Shown here: positions 1 to 12,675 of the stretch, in pieces
Position numbering within the stretch: position 1 is the stretch's first letter
How the letters are laid out: every line of letters starts with the position of its first letter
Assembly (NCBI RefSeq): GCF_017654505.1
Contig: NC_054543.1
Coordinates: forward strand, 27,968,525 to 28,032,524
Direction of reading: 5' to 3'
Origin: Polyodon spathula
Lineage: Eukaryota; Chordata; Actinopteri; Acipenseriformes; Polyodontidae
DNA length: 64,000 nt
The notes under the pieces: generated by a model
What the model saw: the letters and a program-made list of their open reading frames with translations, nothing else
What the model was told of the DNA's origin: nothing
The model's database searches: none
Made by a program: the position numbers and the translations under genes

Positions 1-862
1 ACAGCACTGCCAATGCGTAAGCTTTTTTGAGCATCGCATCTGTTGTTTTGAAAGGCTTGGATGGACAGGTTGGGTCCTTATCCCCCTTGGTGTAGGTGGA
101 ACCTTGCACCAAAACCGTGACCGTGTTCCTGATAGTGGGGGAAATGCCTAGACCCACATTTTGGGCTCCTGCAGAGACTTTGCTGTTCTAGAGGCTGAGA
201 GTGCAGATGCTGGGTTGCTCTAGGAGGAGCACACCAATTCCAGAAAGTCCTGGCATAAAGGGAGGGTATGCTGTGTGTGCCCTTTCTGTTGGAGGAAGCG
301 GTATCCTTTCCCTTTTGTTCTTAGGGCCAGGAACCTTCCCCTGCACTTTATGGATTTCATTACTGCATGGTCTGCTGACGTCTGAATGACTGTCTCTGGG
401 CCTCTATGAACAAGACTGTGGGGGCTGGGCCTGCCTTCCCTGAGATTTCAATAGGTCTCCTCCCTGGTCAGCTGTGGGCAGGGGGTGGTGAGCCTGGATG
501 ACCTCTGCCCCGGAGGCTCTTGGACCACTGATCTCATTCTCCCCTGGCTTGAGGAGAGAGACTCTGCTGGGGATAGGGCTGCTTTCCGTCTCTTGAGTTC
601 TCCTCGAGAACTTCCTACTGGGAGAGCAGTCCAGCTCACTTGCCAGAGCTTCTCTACCGGTTGTCGCATGTTCTGACCCTAGGCATCTGGAGCAGGGCTG
701 GCAATGCTTGTCCTGTCTTGGTAGCTTCACTGCGCACTGGTCGCACTGGTGAAACCCAATCGATTGGACCAAAATGGCTCTGCAGCTGAACTGCTGCATT
801 TGGTGCCAATAGTAGCGTGGTCGGTGACGGGCTGTAGACGCTTTAAAACGATTCACCGGCAC
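1..862 (-). mobile_element. DIRS-like retrotransposon, gag-like ORF1 remnant, truncated by the window edge
   Basis: Read on the - strand, 862-404 gives a Cys-rich stretch (CDQC...LPRQDKH...CSRCLGSEHA) typical of fish DIRS1 ORF1, and about 190-1 gives KGDKDPTCPSKPFKTTDAML, another ORF1-type block. The frame is broken several times. The element runs off the left edge, so reverse transcriptase and recombinase are not in view. The family call rests on remembered motifs. Confidence 0.6.
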
Positions 863-1980
863 TTTTATTTTTGTGTTTATTTATAATTAAATTAGTATTT
901 TTGAACTGCAGACTCTGGGCCTGCCCGTTCGCCCAGCTTCAACTGAGACAAAGGGCTGCTTCCCACCGAAATTCAGAAGTAGACAGAGCCGGGAAGATAA
1001 CCACAGATTACAGTCAGGTTTTAACTCGACAAACGCGTCAACGACCGGGGATCCGTGTAGGTCCTTGTCGACGGGCATTTCCAGCGACCAGCGTTCGCCT
1101 CCCCTTTGGACACTAGCTTTGGTTCTCCGGGTGGTCCCTTAACTTACCGGAAGGGGGACCGGTTTCTCTCACAAATGGTCCCTATCCCACCGATAAGGCT
1201 GAGAATCAAGGAGGACTGCGTCTTCGTGATCTACCTCTCTGGTCAGGCTCGGAGTGCACTGCATCCTACAGGCACGCAGTCACCCGTAGACCCCGAGGTG
1301 CCCTCCCAGTCACGTGACGAATCATGGTCCAAGTGACGCTTCCACCCTCCTGATGAAAAAAAAACAAAAAAACAAAAAAAAAAAAAAAAAAAAAAAAAAA
1401 AACAAAGATGTTAAGTGGCACCACGGATCTCATTGCTGCCCCTGGTTGAGAGGATAGAACTGTGGATAGGCTTCACACGAAACGTCTCTTAGTTCTCCGC
1501 CACTTCTACGCTTTAGTTACCAGCTCACTTTTTCACACGGTAGAACCGTAGCTTCAGACCTTGGCATCTCGGATCGGGACGGTTTTGTCCAGCACGGCTC
1601 AGTTATCAGGCCACACCCAATTTGACATCAAAAACAGTAACGGCTAGCATTCGGGTGCAAAGCTCGTCACCGCTCGTGCTGTCTTTAAAGCGCGGTCGTT
1701 GCCAAGAGGTCGGTGCCGAGTCAATAGGTGCTGATGTCAGTGCCGACATGTAGCGCTGTCGGTGCTGGCCTGTAGACGTCCTGGAAGAGGTTCACCAGTG
1801 CCGAATCGATCGGTGCCGGGAACGGCGCCGAGAAAAGCGCTGTCGATGCCGAACAGCCGGTACCGGGCTGTAGGTGGCGCCGAAGATGTTTACACCGGTG
1901 CCGAGTCAATCGGGATCGGGTAGGCGTTTGTTTTCTCAACCTCGCAATCGGTGGGAAAAACCGCGGTCGATGCATCTGAG
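863..1980 (-). mobile_element. Probable 5' region of the same DIRS-like element, with GGTGCCG-type repeats
   Basis: Between 1690 and 1980 short GGTGCCG/GTCGGTGC motifs recur many times, as in other DIRS leaders in this window (7.4-7.7 kb and 51.1-51.2 kb). An A-rich tract sits at 1357-1402. No intact ORF is seen. Assignment to the ORF1 fragment next door is an inference. Confidence 0.4.
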
Positions 1981-3170
1981 TTTTCTTTGTTCTGTTCTCT
2001 GACTAAATAAATACCACAGTATATTTGTCATTTTTTCTGTAATTTTTAGTGACAGAGATGAAAAAAAAAAAAAAAAAAACACAGATTTTTGAGTGATTTA
2101 AATGCTGTTTCAGTTGTATGTTGACATTTTTACCTACAGAAACACTGTTTGGATAATTGTAATTATTAAGGCGTAGTAATATTAATAGATCAGATAAGTA
2201 AGTTGGTCTATGATGTAATAGACTGTGTTAAAACGTAAAATAATATGTACTGTATATAGAGAGATGGGTTTACAATACAGTTACTTTATAAGTGAACTCA
2301 GCTTGCTGCCTTTCCACAATGCATCAAATCCAACCTATTAGAAAAACAACTGTTAGTAACATTATGCATGGCCCAAAAATGTTCTCAGTAGTTGACATTT
2401 CAGCATGAAATATGTTATGGATTGCTGTAGTTCATGAAACTTGCAAAGAATGAACAATTATATTCTTGCACTACAATTTTAAGAACTTTATGTCTTAATT
2501 TTAGAACTGTTGATTGGTAATTTAAATAAATCAGTACATGAAAAAGGATAAGTAAAGGTGTTAAATCTGTCAGCATTTTTAGACAGCAGCTTTTGGACAG
2601 TTTGGATCTAGTCTATGAACTAAGGCTTTCCTACACAGAATTTTAACTTTTTATAAAATGCTGATTAATCAAAACTAAAAACATTGATATTGGCCTTTAT
2701 TTAAACAACTGTTGTGTTAGTAGAAATGGTTTATATTGGTAGAAAACAGATACATGGAATTCACCATTTTTATAAAACTATAGTTTTAAGAAGCACTGGC
2801 CCTATCTAAAATTATTTAAATGGGCCTGTATTCAAACAACCAATGTTTGTTAACCAATAAAATATTTTTTTTGATATGCGAGTTACGGGGTTTCCTTTAC
2901 TTTATTTTAACGTTGCATTTTAACACAGAGACTACAGAGATAAGGAAGGGGTAAACAGAGGAAAGCGTTATTAAGCAGGATTCATATTATGTGGCTCTCT
3001 ACACATGCTGTGGTGATAACAGTTCTGCATGCAGTTCAACTAGGTCTCTGTGGTTGAATTATTACAGATATAAATAATCTTAAGGGTATCAGGACTAACT
3101 TAATAAATACTAAAATAAACTACTATTGACAAGTTTTTCAGCTAGAAGTCTTTTTCAGTGTTCAGCACAG
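1981..3170. other. AT-rich stretch without recognised features
   Basis: I see only homopolymer runs and no coding, RNA or clear mobile-element signal. Confidence 0.5.
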
Positions 3171-3347
3171 GGGTCTCCAACCTTTTTACTACGAAGAACT
3201 ACTTCAGACACTGGGTACCTTGCTTTCATATCAGATAATAGTATATGACAGTAATTATTTTGTTAGAAGAGGGAAAAAGTTTGGGTCAGAAACAGCAGGG
3301 ACATATACACTGATAAAAGTTACTTTTCCCCCTGTAATGTTGTACAG

Positions 3348-3417
<70 letters not shown>
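3348..3417. repeat. (AAT)n microsatellite
   Basis: About 22 uninterrupted AAT units, directly abutting the 5' side of a MIR/L2-like repeat tail. Confidence 0.95.
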
Positions 3418-3612
3418 CTTTATTTTTATATAACGCCTTTCATAGTGGACCACCAAGACTAGGGTGTGTGAACTATGCATCAGCTGCAGAGTCACTTCCA
3501 AGAATGTCTCACCCGAAAGACGGAGCACAGGGAGGTTAAGTGACTTGCTCGGGGTCACACAATGAGTCAATGGCTCAGCTGGGATTTGAACCGGGTACCT
3601 ATTGGTTACAAG
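3418..3612 (+). repeat. CORE-SINE/MIR- or L2-like repeat fragment
   Basis: The stretch holds GGAGGTTAAGTGACTTGCTC, GGGTCACAC and GCTGGGATTTGAACC, which match the conserved core and L2-like 3' part of MIR-type elements. The opening CTTTATTTTTATATAACGCC and TTTCATAGTGGACCACC recur at 43.07 kb. Confidence 0.6.
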
Positions 3613-4059
3613 AAAAATAACCCTTTTTGAATGGAACAATATCTGTATCCACATCTAAGCAGTCCAAAAAATTCAATTTGGATCATCCGTCTGAACTCCT
3701 GTGTCATGGGTTCCTGTGCTGTGTAGGGTGTCATACAGCTAGGGGAGCATAGATTTATACATTTAGAGTGCCCAATTATTTTACCCCTTTTTCTTCCAAA
3801 ATGCCCAGTTATGTTCTCTCTCCATAGCTCAGAACTGAATGACTTCGACCAAGCCAGCTTGACAGTAGATATATATTACATGAATAGTAGCTATATTTAC
3901 ACTGTGACCTAAGCTTTCTCTGTCAACCAAGATTAGTTTGAGCAAAAACCGTTTGTCACACAAACTTAACATGCTGTCCCGTTTTCAACAACCAGCCAAC
4001 ACTGATGCTTGAAAAGCTTTTAATGGTCAACAAGACAATATAAAAATGTCCAAGAAAAC

Positions 4060-5720
4060 TTAATTAACGTGACTCTGATAAAATCCTATCTAACTGAGAT
4101 TAGAGAGCATAGAAATCCAGAAGAAATACTTGTGTCCAAGCCTGACACACACCTGGCAGAGACAACAGTGAGTAAGAACCTGGCACAAAATGGTTTGTTC
4201 AAGCACCAGCTACTTTGCTTACATATTTTGGAACTGCAGGCAGTTTATTTGTCCTTGCAGAATTTTTTGCAGGAGGTTCAAGGGAGACATGTGCTTGTCC
4301 GCACAGATAACACTACTGTGGTGGCTTATATAAACCAGCAGGACGACCTCAGGTCTCCCAGATTCCCCCTCATAGCTCGCAAGCTTTTGCTCTGGGCACA
4401 TTAAAACCCCCTGTAACTGCGAGCAGTACACCTGCCCAGGGTGATAAACTGGGCAGCGGACCTCCTCTCAAGGGCAGCTCCTTGCATCTCAGAATGGTCT
4501 AATTTGGCAGAGGTTCAGGAGAGCAGAGATAGATCTCTTTGCCTCCCAGGAATTGACTCACTGTCCCCTTTGGTTCTACATAACAGGAGCACGGGACCAG
4601 CTGGCGATTGATGCCTTGGCACACCAGTGACCGAGGCAACTGTTTCATGCCTTCCCACCGCTTGCCATGCTCCTGCTGTGTCTGGAGAAAATCAGGCATG
4701 GCCTGGCTATTAGTAACCCCTTACTGGCTCAGCTCTGAAGCAGCTCCTGAGCAGCCAGCCATCAAGCCTGCTCAAACGACATGACCTGCAGGCGAGGGGG
4801 ACATTGTGGCATCCCGAGTCATCGAGCCAACTGCTCTGGGTCTGGCCCCTGAACAGCTGCATTTCAGCCGTCTGGGGCTTTCTAATAGGGTCACTGACAC
4901 CCTGCAAAATGCCAGAGCAGTATCCACATGTTCTCTGTATGGGAACAAGTGGGGCATCTTTCAGACATGGTGTCTGCCTCTGGGTTTTGACCCTGCAACC
5001 TCTCCCATGGCAGTTATACTGCAATTTGTGTAGGATCTGTTTGACAAGAGAAAATCTGGCAGCTATTTCAACTTGCCATGTCAAAATTGACTCAGTCTCC
5101 CAGGGAGCTCACTTCCTGGAGGGGCAATTTTTGAAAGGAGCTTGATGGCTTCAGCTGCCTGTGAAGGATATTACATATTGGAGGTTAAACATGGGACTTG
5201 AAGCAATTATGAACCCTCCATTTGAGCCCATGCATTCAGTTGAAATTTCTTGAAATTTATATTGCTCAAAACAGCTTTCTTGACTGCTTTGTACCAATCC
5301 TGCTTTTTGCCAAATATATATAGGCATTTCATGTCAACCGGTCTATAGAATTGAAGGCTTTCCATCCACCTTCTTTCCAGTCTGACAGGGAGCGACAGCT
5401 CCATATGATTTGCACTGTGCAGGCACTATTATGTTATGTTGACAGGACACAAAGTTGGAGGAAGTTTGAACAGTTTTTTGTCTGTTATGGGGCAGTCCCA
5501 TGGTCAAGCCCTGTCTAAACAAAGGCTATCTAAATGGATAACAGACACAGTCAGGACTGCCTATGAGCAAGCCCATTTGCTCTCTCCAGAAAAGCTCACT
5601 GCCCATTCCCCAAGGGACATGGAAACATCATGGTCTTTGTTCCAGCGTGCATCTGTCAAGGACATTTTGAGCAGTATGTTCTACTCCCCATACCTTTACA
5701 AGGTTCTATAGACTAAATGT
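4060..5720 (+). mobile_element. Decayed DIRS-like retrotransposon (RNase H and tyrosine recombinase remnants)
   Basis: At 4200-4404 the + strand encodes an RNase H-type segment with ELQAVYLSLQNFLQ and VLVRTDNTTVVAYINQQ. At 4800-5150 a linker and recombinase N-terminal region is recognisable across frameshifts. At 5436-5711 SKQRLSKWITDTVRTAYE and AHSPRDMETSW correspond to the tyrosine recombinase C-terminus with its His-x-x-Arg motif. Stops and frameshifts make it inactive. Confidence 0.75.
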
Positions 5721-5899
5721 AATGGATCCACAAAACTCTGGCTTTGGAACCTCAGTATTGAAAGAGGATTCAGGGTTAACCCTTACAACAACAGTGAAAG
5801 TTTCTCCCTCACTTTTTTAGCCCTAGTTACTTGTTACTGGGGTTCCACATGGTAAAGCACAAGGTAGTCTTTGGCTTAGCCTTGTAGCATTCCAGTCAT

Positions 5900-6240
5900 T
5901 ATGCAATATTCCCTTGTGACAGCTTTCCTACACTCACCCATACAATAATGGTTACATTTTGTACATGATAGGGAACGTTAACACCGGTTCCCTGAAATAG
6001 AAATGTTACCATTAACCTTCATGGCCACTGCATCAATGATTGCAGCAGGCTGGAAGAAAAAATGACGCTGGTATCTATGCCGGCAGCTTTCTTATGCCCT
6101 CAAGGGGTGGGCATGACTACATCACAGGTACTGGCGAGCAACTTTGGTAAATCTATTCAGGTTCTGGGTCTTTAGGAGGTAAACACCCACATAGTAATGG
6201 TTACATTTCTATTTCAGGGAACCAGTGGTTATGATAATAT
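5900..6240 (+). repeat. DIRS-type terminal/complementary region
   Basis: The segment from GGTTCCCTGAAATAGAAATG (near 5985) to its inverted match TTTCTATTTCAGGGAACC (near 6210) has the foldback arrangement seen at DIRS ends. It lies directly downstream of the decayed recombinase. Confidence 0.55.
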
Positions 6241-6272
6241 ATAGTGATTAATGATATATTGAACAACACGAC

Positions 6273-6304
<32 letters not shown>

Positions 6305-6375
6305 ATATAATATAGTATTTGATTGCTTGATTGCCCAGCACTTAAAACGGGTTAAAATATGTATTTACAGTATAA

Positions 6376-6669
6376 TTGTAAATCTCGAAAAACTACTCAC
6401 TTCTAAATCTTTTGTAGTCACTTTTGTATTACTTTAGTATAAATACATGTTAATTTGGATTCATATGTTGTTTTTTTCTGACTTTATGTGAACGAAAAGA
6501 CACACATTTGCCCATTTTCCCATCGGAAATAGTGATATTTTGAAATATCACTGTCCTGGTCACAAAAGCAAAGTTTGTGGGGAATAATAGCCATTTTCTA
6601 TACTTTTGAGGCATAAGCAATTAGGAAATAACACTTACTACCCAGGAACAAAAATTGTGTTACATAGTG
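6376..6669 (+). repeat. 295-bp dispersed repeat, copy A
   Basis: The segment from TTGTAAATCTCGAAAAACTA to GTGTTACATAGTG is nearly identical to 32532-32827, with only scattered single-base differences. No ORF. Family not identified. Confidence 0.9.
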
Positions 6670-7154
6670 ATATCATCTTGAAGATTAAGAATCTCAGTTT
6701 TCCAGTTCAACACAATCCAAATTAGACAATGACCCCACTTGTTCAGTTATTTCACTTACACATCCACATCCATAAAGGGCATTTAAAGTAAATATTACCC
6801 AAGTTTCCAGCTGCTAAAAATCATGAAATCTGTCATTAAATTCTTGCTTAAGTCAAGTTACTGATGCCCAAAAGTAGGGTGGGTGAACAGAGTGTGATTG
6901 TGTTCATCCCCTATGGGAAGGACTGTGTGTGCTGAAGCAGTTTTGAAATCAATGTCAAAGAATCTTAGTAATCATCAATCGAAAAACATATACATATATT
7001 AATATAACTTCTTGTCCACTACACATCTGTCTTAAAATATTTAAATATGTTTGAGCAGTTTTATGTTTACAGAGCTCTAGTCACTACATATTATAAGAGA
7101 CAATGCTAATAATGTCTGAAAATATTATTTAAAGCTCACAAAATATTCTTAGGG

Positions 7155-7760
7155 TTGTACAATTCACCTCGCTTGCGTGGTAGGCGGCTCTTTGTTATCT
7201 GTCTCTCGTGTGTAAGCGACTGCCTGTGCAGTCACCCTCACAAGTGGTCTATTTCTTTCTTGAGAGTGCACAGTTCCTCCACTGGGCTAGGCCTTGCCAC
7301 ATCCTCACTATCGAGTGACTCCTCCAGCCGTGCTCTCCTCCATGGGGCTAGGTCTTGACGCATCCTTGCTGTCGAGTAGACCTCACCGGCTGCTTGGTAC
7401 TCACTGCTACAGCGCTAACGCGCAAACGCACAGTGCTGCACGGTACACAGTGCACCTAGTGCACGGTACTCAGAGCACACAGTGCTCGGTATGCACAGTG
7501 CACTGTGCCCACTGCTACAGCACTAGTGCTGTAATGCGCGGTGCTGTACAGTACACAATGGATGTAGTGCTACTGTACATTGCTCAGTACGCACGGTGCA
7601 CGCGGTGCATGTTGCACACAGTGCTTGGTGCCCACTGCTATAGCTCTAGTGCAAGAACATACGGTGCTGCCCTTTACCGGATGCACCACTTGGGAGACCC
7701 AGGAACTACTTTTAAATCACCGGCGAGCTACCATCAGCTCACAGTCAACGTTTTGCCGAC
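7155..7760 (+). mobile_element. DIRS-like leader fragment with GCAC-rich short repeats
   Basis: 7200-7390 resembles 12990-13330 in the DIRS element (shared GAGTGACTCCTCCAGC and AGTAGACCTCACCGGCTGC). From 7400 to 7640 runs of CAGTGC, GTGCAC and GGTGC recur irregularly. There are no significant coding motifs. Confidence 0.5.
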
Positions 7761-8302
7761 CCCTGGTTTAGTAGTTAGGAATTGTTTAAACTCTTTATAC
7801 CTTTCGCTGTCTCATTTAATCTTTCTATTAACACCAAATTGTGCCAGCATGTTTTCTTGTATTTTTAAAGTACAAAGAGCTAACCAAATAATGCCTGTAC
7901 ACCTTAAATGTATTGCCATCACTTTGTAGTGCTCACTTTTTCCTACATAAAAGATCCAATCAACAAATTATGTTAAGGTGTGTTTGATTTGTAATGGTAT
8001 TTTTTATGCTATTTGTAAATACAAGTAAAAAAAAAACAGCTTGTTTATTAGGGTACAGTACAATTTATGTCATAGGTTTAATTATCTGATCAAATGGGAC
8101 CCCAGGTCTAAGTATTTATAATATTACCTTTTTGGCAATACAAGGCGTAGCAATGTTTCTTTTTCTTTGACATAAGGGCCACACAGTGTTTTTTGTCACT
8201 ACAATGAAAAGTCCTAAACATCCTTTTATTAGGAAATTAATTGCAATCATGTAAAGTATGACAAAGCATCCCTTTTAATTTGTTCTTTTTTCTTCTCAAC
8301 AG

Positions 8303-8411
8303 GAGTTTCACATTTTAGAAACCTGACTTGATGATTCTAATTGGTTAAGAGACAGGAAAAAAACAAACCTTGCAGGAAAGACTTCTCCAGAAGCCCAGAT
8401 TCTATCAAATC
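8303..8411 (+). promoter_or_regulatory. gpbar1: gpbar1 5' UTR part of the coding exon, with splice acceptor
   Basis: A T/C-rich tract followed by CAACAG ends at 8302, which fits a 3' splice site. The following 109 bases contain no ATG before the receptor start, so they read as 5' UTR. The upstream exon and promoter were not identified. Confidence 0.55.
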
Positions 8412-9410
8412 ATGGCATGCAATCAGTCCAATCGCAGCAACCAGTCCTCAAGCCCAGAAATGCACCTTATCATCTGGCTCACCTTTCCCCTCTCTGCAGT
8501 CATAATCCTTGCCAACCTTCTCATCATCATAGGCATCATCTACAACCGGAAGCTACACAACACCCCTAATTACTTCTTCCTCAGCTTGCTGTTTGCTGAC
8601 CTGTGTACGGGACTAGCTCTGCCTTTCATTCCCAGCATGAGCCTGGAATGGCACATGAAATTCAGCAATTGCCTCATCCTGCACATTGTGCCCAACTTCC
8701 TCTTGTTGTCCTTCCTCTCCAACTTGGTCATGGTGCATTACGAGCGTTACTTCTGCATCGTCCATCCTCTGCAGTATAGTAACTTCTGGGTTCATCGCCA
8801 GGTCCTTTTGGCTTTACTGACCGTCTGGATCCCACCCCTCCTTTTTGCCTCCTTGCCTGCTTTTGGGTGGAACAAAAGATCTCCAAACCAGAGTTGTGAA
8901 GATTGCTTCTACAAGTATGTCTTCCCTCGTGAATTCATCTACCTTGAGGTCTACGGCTTACTGATCCCGTCCATACTGGCCATCATCTTTATGACCGTCA
9001 GGGTGCTGTGGATCACAAGGTCACAGATGAAGGACATCTGCAAGCTCCACAGGTCTGTGCAAGGGGACGAGCCCTCAGACAAGGAGCACAGGATGAACAT
9101 GCGCTACGCTAAGTGTGTGGCTGTCGTGTCTTTGATTTTCATGGTCTGTTGGGTTCCTTACATTGTCTACGTGAACTTCTCAATCCTTGCTCTGTGGCAG
9201 GACAAGGGGGAATCCAGCACAGAACCCAAAACGCACATCATTCTCTCCTGCACTGGTATAGGAAGCATGGCTGCAATACCAGTGGTCTTAGGGTTTGGGA
9301 ATCGGCAATACACAAAGCCCATTAGAAAAGGTTTAAGGAAACTTTGGGACAACTGCAGAAAGGGAAATGGCACAAAGGAGTTTACTAATGTTGAGGTAGT
9401 TTTGAACTGA
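8412..9410 (+). CDS. gpbar1: G protein-coupled bile acid receptor 1 (TGR5)
   Basis: This class A GPCR binds bile acids at the cell surface and signals through Gs to cAMP. The protein is 332 residues, close to the roughly 330 of mammalian GPBAR1. Three N-glycosylation sequons lie at residues 4-12, followed by seven hydrophobic segments. ERY (111-113) stands in the DRY position, CWVP (246-249) marks TM6, and Cys87 with Cys162 or Cys165 can form the TM3-ECL2 disulfide. TM7 has GFGNRQY (294-300) instead of NPxxY, as in the human protein. Family-specific blocks include LLFASLPAFGWN, YLEVYGLLIP and a DICKLHRSV-type third loop. The frame is open upstream to a TTG at 8370, but the first ATG is at 8412 and is taken as the start. 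A pyrimidine tract and AG end at 8302, so this is probably the only coding exon, preceded by a spliced 5' UTR exon that I could not place. Orthology is recognised from motifs, not from a tree. Confidence 0.93.
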   Translation: MACNQSNRSNQSSSPEMHLIIWLTFPLSAVIILANLLIIIGIIYNRKLHNTPNYFFLSLLFADLCTGLALPFIPSMSLEWHMKFSNCLILHIVPNFLLLSFLSNLVMVHYERYFCIVHPLQYSNFWVHRQVLLALLTVWIPPLLFASLPAFGWNKRSPNQSCEDCFYKYVFPREFIYLEVYGLLIPSILAIIFMTVRVLWITRSQMKDICKLHRSVQGDEPSDKEHRMNMRYAKCVAVVSLIFMVCWVPYIVYVNFSILALWQDKGESSTEPKTHIILSCTGIGSMAAIPVVLGFGNRQYTKPIRKGLRKLWDNCRKGNGTKEFTNVEVVLN

Positions 9411-9890
9411 AACAACAGTTTTGTAGGTAACGTGGTAAGGTTGCTTCTTATTGAGTTGACAGAGGAGTCTTTTTAATAGGTGAACGACGATGGATCTTGA
9501 AGAGAAACAGAAGATATTCCAGAAGCATCCTGTAATTTTGTTACAATTATGCATAGAAGGCTCTAGATGTGTTTAGTATGTGTGTAAATGCTCTTGAAGC
9601 CACAGATGTTCCTGGAGCCTTCCTCAGTGAACAATGAAACAGCAAATTGGAAAGGTAAACTGTAAAAGATTTTAGTGAACATTCCCCCAGAAAATTATAT
9701 TTTTTGTGTAGAATTGTATTTGATTTTGAAGCACTTCAGTTTTAAACTCTGCACTGTAATATATCGCATGCCCATCTACTTCATATCAGCAAGAAGGCAT
9801 TTTTGTGCTTATAACATTTAGAAAATTATTTTCACACACAAGTGTTACAATGTTTAATATTAAAACTGATTTTGCAATGTATTTTTATAC
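9411..9890 (+). other. gpbar1: Downstream region of gpbar1, likely including its 3' UTR
   Basis: AT-rich, without another gene signal. No canonical AATAAA is found before the tandem duplication, so the transcript end is not defined. Confidence 0.4.
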
Positions 9891-10539
9891 ATAACCTATG
9901 CTTTATTTATAATCATCTGAAAAAAATCTACCTCAGATATAATTTGCCTTTGAAAGGTTACCCCCCTCCTGAAAATTCATATAATTCTTCCCATTTTTCA
10001 GAATATGTTGAAACTATTATGGTGTGGGAGATTGTATTTTTAATGGTGAACTTCAAATACCAGATAGGTAACTTTTCATAAACTTAACAAGATGGTTGGT
10101 AGTGATGCACAGTAATATGTCGATAATATTTTATTTGCATTGGATACTATTTGGTAGATTCTCAAAGATATTAAAGATACCAAATCAAGTGGTATGAGCG
10201 ACTTTCCTGGTATAACCTATGCTTTATTTATAATCATCTGAAAAAAATCTACCTCAGATATAATTTGCCTTTGAAAGGTTACCCCCCTCCTGAAAATTCA
10301 TATAATTCTTCCCATTTTTCAGAAGAATGTTGAAACTGATTGATGGTGTGGGAGATTGTATTTTTAATGGTGAACTTCAAATACCAGATAGGTAACTTTT
10401 CATAAACTTAACAAGATGGTTGGTAGTGATGCACAGTAATATGTCGATAATATTTTATTTGCATTGGATACTATTTGGTAGATTCTCAAAGATATTAAAG
10501 ATACCAAATCAAGTGGTGCATGAGCGACTTTCCTGGTAT
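9891..10539 (+). repeat. 321-bp tandem duplication
   Basis: The unit starting ATAACCTATGCTTTATT at 9891 recurs at 10212 and stays nearly identical to its end (about 10539), with a few small insertions and deletions. It lies about 0.5 kb past gpbar1. Confidence 0.93.
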
Positions 10540-10636
10540 CAGCCCAGCCGAGTAATGTGCAGGGTGAGTCATAGAGTCAGGGGAGTGGAGCCGCTGGTCT
10601 TTGCTAAGATTCCAGAGGGAGCACTGCACTAGGCTT

Positions 10637-11040
10637 TGTGACACGATGGCTCATGGGGTGACATCAGACCAGGAAATGCAGGACACAGAATTCGCTGTTG
10701 CGTGGTTTAATAATAAATAAAATGTTTACACAAAACAGAAGACTTTCACAAAACAGTGGCCAAAACACTCGGAACACACAAGTATCATACTGGTGTAAAA
10801 CCAGCACGAAGTGTAATTATTAGATATTTTCTCTCTACCTCTTGACTCTCTTTCTGCCTCTAAACACACCAACCCCGTATCACCCGTTATCACCCTATTT
10901 ACACACCTGTGGCTGGAGCCTTAATTAATCATTTACACTTATTCAATTCACGGCTCCAGCCACATTCTCCCTCCATGTCACCCATTATTACACACACACA
11001 CACACACGCACACGCACATCCCAGTGCTCACACACCAACA
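10637..11040 (-). mobile_element. Gypsy-like LTR fragment (probable solo LTR)
   Basis: It begins TGTGACACGATGG and shares blocks with the LTR at 18.79-19.32 kb: a GACATCA-type motif, TTAATAAATAAA, AACAGTGGCCAAAAC and the T/C-rich CTCTACC stretch. The right boundary is not clear, and no target duplication was found. Confidence 0.5.
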
Positions 11041-11062
11041 TACCTTTTAATCTGCACATAAA

Positions 11063-11087
11063 TTAAGGGTTAGGGTTAGGGTTAGGG
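11063..11087. repeat. Short interstitial telomere-type repeat
   Basis: About four units of TTAGGG in a row, next to the LTR-like sequence. Confidence 0.85.
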
Positions 11088-12670
11088 CTAATAAAAACCT
11101 GATTTAAGTTGCTAAACATTACTACAGTAACAATTTGAACTGATTTCAAGCATATGATCCACTGGGTATTGATCATCCATAGGGCTCTGGTGGTTGATTT
11201 ATCATCCATAGGGCTCTGGTGTTTGCAGTTTTAGCTGGCCTATTATATATTATTAACTACCAATTAACAGAAAATAAATAATGTACATTAACATGTTTAT
11301 CAGCTGTTGTGAACAGTCAATAAACAAACAAAAAAACAGCCCTTAAAATAAAACATTACCCAAACTTTCAACATTTCTATAATCATACAGATATATTACT
11401 GTTATTTTCTTACACTCACTTTACCAATCTTTCTTTTAACTTCCATACATTATATTTGTATGTCTTTGTGCACATTTATTCTCACTTCATGTACATACTA
11501 TGTATTTGGACACTTGACCCCACTTAACAAAATGGCAATGGCTAAGAGATATACTGCAATGGCAATGCAATGTGTCTCTGTCAAGAGGCACTATAGCCAC
11601 TACAGCCATTGGTAAGTGGAAGCATTTTCATAATTTGACCTATCATGGTATCACAATAGCATGAATGAACATACACTAGCAAGCCATTGCAGTACCATGC
11701 TAACATATCAGGACCACTGTGCAATAGTTATACTAAATCCATTGTGTTGTCATTGAAGGCTAAGACTTTGATTTCTTCACAGCAATACCCAGGTAATTCA
11801 ATGTAATGGGATCCCAATGGTATTTTTTAAACCATTTTTTGTTCCAAGAACCAGTTCCAATTCCTACCCATTTAGCAACTGCAAGTTAAGTAATGAGAAA
11901 TCTCTAAACAGAACAAAAATTTTAAAGGGGGCAGCAAGTTGCTAATATGGTTTGAGGATTCTTTTCAGAACACGCCTCTATGGTTAAAAGAGCGCATTAG
12001 TTCTAAAGCCAAAAATAATCTAAGTAAAAAATTATATAAATTTTAACCTTAGTTGAAAAAGAACACTGCTTACATAATATGTACATAATATGTTATATGA
12101 ACAATTCTCACGCAGGAACAGAACTCACAAGGCTCTGTGTTTATCTCTGAGATATCGTCATGACTGTCAATTTTCCTGTGACTGTTTCCATTTATTCAAT
12201 AAGTAAGATGACAGCATGATTATGCTGTATTTATTTAAGGGTATGACAGGATTGTTGTGGCCCAGGACCTCCACCTTCCACTAGAAAGGAGGCATCCTCT
12301 TATGAGCCGAGTTCTCTGACATCACAGACGGAATGACGGGACCCAATGGAAGATGCAAAGGAGGCAGAGGGGAAGGAGCAGGAAAGAAACTTTCCAACAG
12401 ATGTTTGGAAGCAAGTCCCAGCTTTGAAGAGATTTGGGTTAAGAAATGAGGGATGATGGGGGCTGTAAACTCACCTCTATAATTGTGTCAAGCCTGTAAA
12501 AATGAAACTTAAGTGCCACACACTATACTCAAATAAATAAAAAATAATAATGAACTTATGAAATATTAATAATGAGTGAATTTAATAAACCACTATTTCA
12601 TCACATATTACGTTTAGGCTTTTTATGCTTCAATACAGTATGCTTGTTTAACTTGTGTGCAAGTGGTTCT
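11088..12670. other. AT-rich intergenic sequence
   Basis: Apart from a 26-bp direct duplication near 11170-11222 (CATCCATAGGGCTCTGGTG twice), nothing is recognised. Confidence 0.5.
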
Positions 12671-12675
12671 CTTTC

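Noticed and set aside
8370..8411. Fourteen-residue N-terminal extension of gpbar1
   Set aside because: It would begin at a TTG codon. The first ATG is at 8412 and gives a family-sized protein with glycosylation sites at its N-terminus.
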